From positions 1 through 20,037 of the forward strand of contig JAEYZJ010000102.1 in the NCBI GenBank assembly GCA_023430705.1: DNA of 20,037 nucleotides, given 5' to 3'. Position numbers and translations under genes: made by a program. The DNA comes from Pseudomonadota bacterium (GTDB lineage Bacteria > Pseudomonadota > Alphaproteobacteria > Rhizobiales > Devosiaceae). Position 1 is the stretch's first letter, and every line of letters starts with the position of its first letter. Below, piece by piece: positions 16,652 through 20,037 of this stretch. The notes beneath the pieces were generated by a model, which was not told where the DNA came from, did not search any database, and saw only the letters and a list, made by a program, of their open reading frames with translations.

Positions 16652-17644
16652 TTATTTCGTCTCTATTACGGAGAACCGCTCGCGTGTTTTCGGGCCTGTC
16701 GTTTCGATTTTGTTGGTCCAGATATATCCGGTGAAGCTGTCCGGCACCTGCGCGAGCAGTTCGGGCGTGTCGATGCCGGCCGTGCCGGGGTCCCCGCTGG
16801 TGTAGGGGCCGAGCAGGATGATGGAGGAGCCGGCCTCCGCCATGCGCCGCAGGAACAGGTCGGGCCAGCCCCAGACGAAGGGGGCGACATTGATCGGCAG
16901 CATGACGACGGTGTTCCGGCACGGGTCCGGAACATGGCCCGTCCAGCCGAGCAGTTCGTACTGGAGCAGGCAGTCGACCAGTCCCCGGCGCGACCACACG
17001 TTGAGGCCGGGAATCGCTGCGGCCGCCCTGAAGGTCGGCTCGTCCCCACCGTAGGCGCCCCAGAGGGCGCTGCGCCATTCGGGATGGTCCGCCACGAGAG
17101 CAGCAAGCATGTCGCCCTCCCGCGCCTCGCGGCTCTTGAAGTTGACAAGGAACCGCCGCTCCGGGTGGGCCGCAAGCACCTCGGTCAGCTCCGGAAGCAT
17201 GCCGGTGCCCCTGCCGCGGAACGGGTAGGTGGCGCCGCCGTCGGCGGTGTAGCCGTAGCCGATGTCGAGCGTCTTCAGGTAGGCGAGGTCGTGGCTGCGC
17301 GTTTCGCCCGTGCCTTCCGTGCGGCAGTCGATGGTCCAGTCGTGCAGGACGGCGAGGTGCCCGTCGGTGGTCGGATGCACGTCGAGCTCGACGATATCGG
17401 CCCCGGCAGCGAAGGCGGCCGCCATCGAGGGCAGGGTGTTCTCGATATAGTCATGGGTCGGCGGATCGATGCGCGTGGCCGTGCAGGTATCGTTGTCCAG
17501 CCCCTCGCGGTGGTAGGTCTGGTGCACGCCGCGATGCGCGATGAGCCCCACGCCGCCATCCGCCGGAGGCACGCGCCACGAGGCGTTCCAGACGTAGACG
17601 ACCGCCGCAAAGGCGACGAGACCGATAAGTAACCGCTTCAGCAT
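16652..17644 (-). CDS. glycerophosphodiester phosphodiesterase family protein, membrane-anchored
   Basis: This 330-residue protein has an N-terminal membrane anchor (MLKRLLIGLVAFAAVVYVW) and a GDPD TIM-barrel probably facing the periplasm. Family active-site residues are visible: His37-Arg38 (AHRG), Glu68-Asn-Thr (ENTLPSM), Glu86 and Asp88 (VELDVHPTTDG) and His101 (VLHDW). The family cleaves glycerophosphodiesters from phospholipid turnover to glycerol-3-phosphate and an alcohol. Several Cys residues (Asp-Thr-Cys, Asp-Cys-Arg, Asp-Cys-Leu, Pro-Cys-Arg) would allow disulfides in the periplasm. I chose ATG 17644 because GAGGGGA lies just upstream; a TTG six codons earlier at 17662 is possible. 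It lies 69 bp after the glycosyltransferase and 101 bp before the transporter pair on the same strand. Confidence 0.9.
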   Translation of the reverse strand: MLKRLLIGLVAFAAVVYVWNASWRVPPADGGVGLIAHRGVHQTYHREGLDNDTCTATRIDPPTHDYIENTLPSMAAAFAAGADIVELDVHPTTDGHLAVLHDWTIDCRTEGTGETRSHDLAYLKTLDIGYGYTADGGATYPFRGRGTGMLPELTEVLAAHPERRFLVNFKSREAREGDMLAALVADHPEWRSALWGAYGGDEPTFRAAAAIPGLNVWSRRGLVDCLLQYELLGWTGHVPDPCRNTVVMLPINVAPFVWGWPDLFLRRMAEAGSSIILLGPYTSGDPGTAGIDTPELLAQVPDSFTGYIWTNKIETTGPKTRERFSVIETK

Positions 17645-17713
17645 GCGTCCCCTCGACGGCAAATCGCTTCCCTCTCGTCACTGCCCGGTCGCGGCAAGAC
17701 GGTCCGCCGCGGC

Positions 17714-18691
17714 TCAGGTGACCGCCCGACGCTTCCGGCGGCGATCCCGCCAGCGCGTGATGCCGGCCGAACTGGCCCCCGCCACCCCGGCGATCCAGCC
17801 CGGAACATAAGCCGGCCAGATGCCGGTCTGGAAGGCGTAGCGCCACCACAGGCGGCCGTACGGGACGGTGCGGCTGCGCCACGGCTTCGTGCCGGCGAAA
17901 TGCACGATCGAGGCGACGGCCCGCTGGGCCCCGTAGGCCTCGTACAGGCTGGGATGGGCCCGCTCGAAGACGCCCGGCCGCTGCGACTTCGCCAGCACGT
18001 TCCAGGAGGGGGCGAGCAGCATGATGTCGTCGCGCAGGATCGCGTTGGTCGCGCACTGGTCGGCATAGAGCAGCACGGTCGGGTGCCGGCGAACGAATGT
18101 ATCGAAGCGCTGCGCGAAACCGATCCGGCGCAGCTGTTCGAGATCGAGCAGCGCCACGCCGCCCTGGACGTAGCGCGCCCTGCGCTCGGCCGTGTCGAGC
18201 CCGAGGATGTCGGAAAGGTAGGCGCGCTTCCTCCGTGCGCCCTCGGTGTCCTGCAACAGGCCGTTAACGAGCGGAAAGTCCACCACGCCGCCGAGCGCAT
18301 GGCCCTCGAGGTCGGTGTCGAACAGCGCCGAGAGGTCCGCATTCACGACCAGGTCGAGGTCGAGATAGATGGCGCGGCCATGTTCCTTCAGCACGTCGGG
18401 AATGGCGGCGCGGTGCAGGGTGGAGGGCGGCAGCCGCTTCAGGCCGCTGACATCCGCCCACGGGTTGGCATGGCGGATGAGCCGGACCTCGACGATGGGA
18501 TCCCGCCACCGCCGGATCCGCTCCACCATCGGGCTGTCGGGCCCGTCGTAGAGGACATGCAGCACCACCGGCCGGCCGGTGGTCGAGGTGGCCGCGATGG
18601 ATTTCGCGACCACGAGGGTAAGGGGCAGGAAGGCTGCATCCGACGCGGCGGCAGCAACTATGGGTTCCTGCGCCGCGGTGCCTGGGTGCAT
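17714..18691 (-). CDS. GT8-family glycosyltransferase
   Basis: This 325-residue protein resembles LgtC/GT8 retaining glycosyltransferases, which use nucleotide sugars and Mn2+ to build lipopolysaccharide or other glycans. The DxD metal site is Asp111-Leu-Asp113 (IYLDLDLVV). Other GT8 signatures are QGGVALLDL (176-184), DQCATNAIL (211-219) and HFAGTKPW (264-271). The C-terminus has an aromatic stretch, a short hydrophobic segment (WIAGVAGASSAG) and a basic end RDRRRKRR, which may hold it on the inner membrane face. The ATG at 18691 shares one base with the icd stop (TGATG), so translation is probably coupled; the frame opens further upstream only inside icd. The acceptor and sugar are unknown. 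Confidence 0.88.
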   Translation of the reverse strand: MHPGTAAQEPIVAAAASDAAFLPLTLVVAKSIAATSTTGRPVVLHVLYDGPDSPMVERIRRWRDPIVEVRLIRHANPWADVSGLKRLPPSTLHRAAIPDVLKEHGRAIYLDLDLVVNADLSALFDTDLEGHALGGVVDFPLVNGLLQDTEGARRKRAYLSDILGLDTAERRARYVQGGVALLDLEQLRRIGFAQRFDTFVRRHPTVLLYADQCATNAILRDDIMLLAPSWNVLAKSQRPGVFERAHPSLYEAYGAQRAVASIVHFAGTKPWRSRTVPYGRLWWRYAFQTGIWPAYVPGWIAGVAGASSAGITRWRDRRRKRRAVT

Positions 18692-19905
18692 CAGGCTGCC
18701 ATGGCCTTCTGCAGGTTGGCGTCGATCGCGTCGAGGAAGCCCAGGGTCGAGAGCCACTTCTGGTCCGGGCCGACGAGCAGCGCCAGGTCCTTGGTCATGA
18801 GGCCCGATTCGACGGTCTCGATGCAGACGCGCTCGAGCGTTTCGGCGAACCTGGCCAGTTCGGCATTGTCGTCGAGCTTGGCGCGGTGGGCGAGGCCACG
18901 GGTCCAGGCGAAGATCGAGGCGATGGAGTTGGTGGAGGTCTCCTTGCCCTGCTGGTGCTGGCGGTAGTGACGGGTGACGGTGCCGTGGGCGGCCTCGGCC
19001 TCGACGACCTTGCCATCGGGGGTCATCAGCACCGAGGTCATCAGGCCGAGCGAACCGAAGCCCTGCGCCACGATGTCCGACTGCACGTCGCCGTCATAGT
19101 TCTTGCAGGCCCAGACGTAGCCGCCCGACCACTTCAGCGCCGAGGCCACCATGTCGTCGATCAGGCGGTGCTCGTACCAGATCTTCAGTTCGTCGAACTT
19201 GGCCTTGTAGTCGCGGTCGAAAATCTCCTGGAAGATGTCCTTGAAGCGACCGTCATAGGCCTTGAGGATGGTGTTCTTGGTGCTGAGATAGCACGGCACC
19301 TTGCGGTTGATGGCGTAGTTGAACGAGGCGTGGGCGAAGTCCGCGATCGAGTCGTCGAGGTTGTACATGCCCATGGCGACGCCGGCCGACGGGGCGTCGA
19401 ACACGTCGTATTCCTGCACGGTGCCGTCGTCGCCGACGAACTTCATCGTCAGCTTACCCTTGCCGGGGAACTTGAAATCCGTGGCGCGGTACTGGTCGCC
19501 GAAGGCGTGGCGACCGACGATGATCGGCTGGGTCCAGCCGGGCACGAGGCGCGGCACGTTGGACATGATGATCGGCTCGCGGAAGATCACGCCGCCGAGG
19601 ATGTTGCGGATGGTGCCGTTGGGCGACTTCCACATCTTCTTGAGGCCGAACTCCTCGACGCGCGCCTCGTCGGGCGTGATCGTCGCGCACTTGATGCCGA
19701 CGCCGTGCGTCTTGATGGCGTTGGCGGCGTCCACGGTCACCTGGTCGTTGGTGGCGTCGCGGTTCTGCACCGAGAGGTCGTAGTACTCGATCTTGAGGTC
19801 GAGGTAGGGGAGGATCAGCTTGTCCTTGATCGCCTGCCAGATGATGCGGGTCATCTCGTCGCCGTCGAGATCGACGACGGGGTTGGCGACTTTGATCTTG
19901 GCCAT
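18691..19905 (-). CDS. icd: NADP-dependent isocitrate dehydrogenase (eukaryote-type homodimer)
   Basis: This 404-residue enzyme of the TCA cycle oxidises isocitrate to 2-oxoglutarate and makes NADPH in the cytoplasm. The substrate loop SPNGTIRN spans 94-101, with Arg100, Arg109 and Arg132 positioned to bind isocitrate and Tyr139 as the catalytic Tyr. Metal-binding Asp residues lie in the LIDDMVA segment and NADP-binding residues in the HGTVTRHYR region. Length and sequence fit the dimeric form shared by eukaryotes and alphaproteobacteria, not the E. coli type. The ATG at 19905 has GAGGAG 7 bases upstream. It is the first gene of a minus-strand run, and its stop overlaps the glycosyltransferase start. 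Confidence 0.98.
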   Translation of the reverse strand: MAKIKVANPVVDLDGDEMTRIIWQAIKDKLILPYLDLKIEYYDLSVQNRDATNDQVTVDAANAIKTHGVGIKCATITPDEARVEEFGLKKMWKSPNGTIRNILGGVIFREPIIMSNVPRLVPGWTQPIIVGRHAFGDQYRATDFKFPGKGKLTMKFVGDDGTVQEYDVFDAPSAGVAMGMYNLDDSIADFAHASFNYAINRKVPCYLSTKNTILKAYDGRFKDIFQEIFDRDYKAKFDELKIWYEHRLIDDMVASALKWSGGYVWACKNYDGDVQSDIVAQGFGSLGLMTSVLMTPDGKVVEAEAAHGTVTRHYRQHQQGKETSTNSIASIFAWTRGLAHRAKLDDNAELARFAETLERVCIETVESGLMTKDLALLVGPDQKWLSTLGFLDAIDANLQKAMAA

Positions 19906-19941
19906 GCTTTAGCTCCTCGGCGGGGAATTATCGATGCCGGG

Positions 19942-19950
19942 CTAATAGCA
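19942..19950 (-). promoter_or_regulatory. candidate extended -10 element of icd
   Basis: On the minus strand these bases read TGCTATTAG, an extended -10 (TGn-TATTAG) about 37 bases upstream of the icd ATG. No good -35 lies 17 bases before it, which is compatible with an extended -10 promoter. It is the only AT-rich spot in the leader. Confidence 0.4.
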
Positions 19951-19986
19951 TGAAATCGGGCGCGCGGAAGCGCCGCGAGCGATGGC

Positions 19987-20004
19987 CGGCGCAGATCGGC
20001 GCCG
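19987..20004 (-). terminator. weak hairpin after the right-edge gene
   Basis: CGGCGC (19987-19992) and GCGCCG (19999-20004) form a 6-bp stem with a 6-nt loop. It starts 5 bases after the stop codon of the partial minus-strand gene at the edge. There is no T-run, so termination is uncertain. Confidence 0.25.
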
Positions 20005-20009
20005 CGGTC

Positions 20010-20037
20010 CTAGAAGCGGAAGTTCAACCCCGCCTGC
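20010..20037 (-). CDS. C-terminal end of a gene, probably an outer-membrane beta-barrel protein
   Basis: Read leftward from the right edge, the codons give QAGLNFRF and then TAG (20010-20012). A final strand of alternating residues ending in Phe is the signature recognised by the BAM machinery in outer-membrane beta-barrel proteins. The stop is followed by a small hairpin. Eight codons support a class, not a family. Confidence 0.4.

Overview
The window looks like chromosomal DNA from a GC-rich alphaproteobacterium. The evidence is very high third-position GC in most genes, a recA-alaS gene order with icd close by (common in that class), a 404-residue eukaryote-type NADP isocitrate dehydrogenase, and a near-consensus GTTC-N7-GTTC type LexA site before recA. 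I cannot fix the order or genus.

Left part (1-7050). A possible gene tail is followed by a minus-strand aldo/keto reductase and a small orphan plus-strand gene; a 14-bp perfect palindrome sits between these two. Next is a minus-strand type I secretion locus. In transcription order it has an RTX protein with an N-terminal right-handed beta-helix, an intrinsic terminator, an HlyB/PrsD-type ABC exporter and an HlyD/PrsE-type adaptor that overlaps it by 8 bp. The cargo gene is thus separated from its exporter by a terminator, as in several known RTX operons. No TolC-type outer-membrane partner is in the window.

Middle (7055-9490). A fumarylacetoacetase-fold AraD1/GguC-like sugar-acid enzyme is followed by about 1.4 kb with lower GC and unusual content. 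This stretch has an apparently non-coding 450-bp part, a short plus-strand ORF, a bidirectional terminator hairpin spanning two convergent stop codons, a small unknown minus-strand ORF without an ATG or GTG start, and a HicB-like antitoxin gene. It reads as an accessory islet beside recA.

Right part (9489-20037). The plus strand carries recA (SOS-type promoter, strong terminator), alaS (terminator-like leader hairpin) and a SAM methyltransferase. The minus strand carries icd, a GT8 glycosyltransferase that overlaps icd by one base, a membrane-anchored glycerophosphodiester phosphodiesterase, two tandem EamA/DMT transporters joined as TAGATG, and a PRC-barrel protein whose stop codon overlaps the methyltransferase stop. 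The right edge holds a few codons ending in Phe, typical of an outer-membrane beta-barrel.

Most of the window is ordinary core genome. The places most likely to hold something undescribed are the beta-helix RTX cargo with its His/Asp cluster and the HicB-like gene with its unknown partner. Neither can be called a new system from sequence alone.
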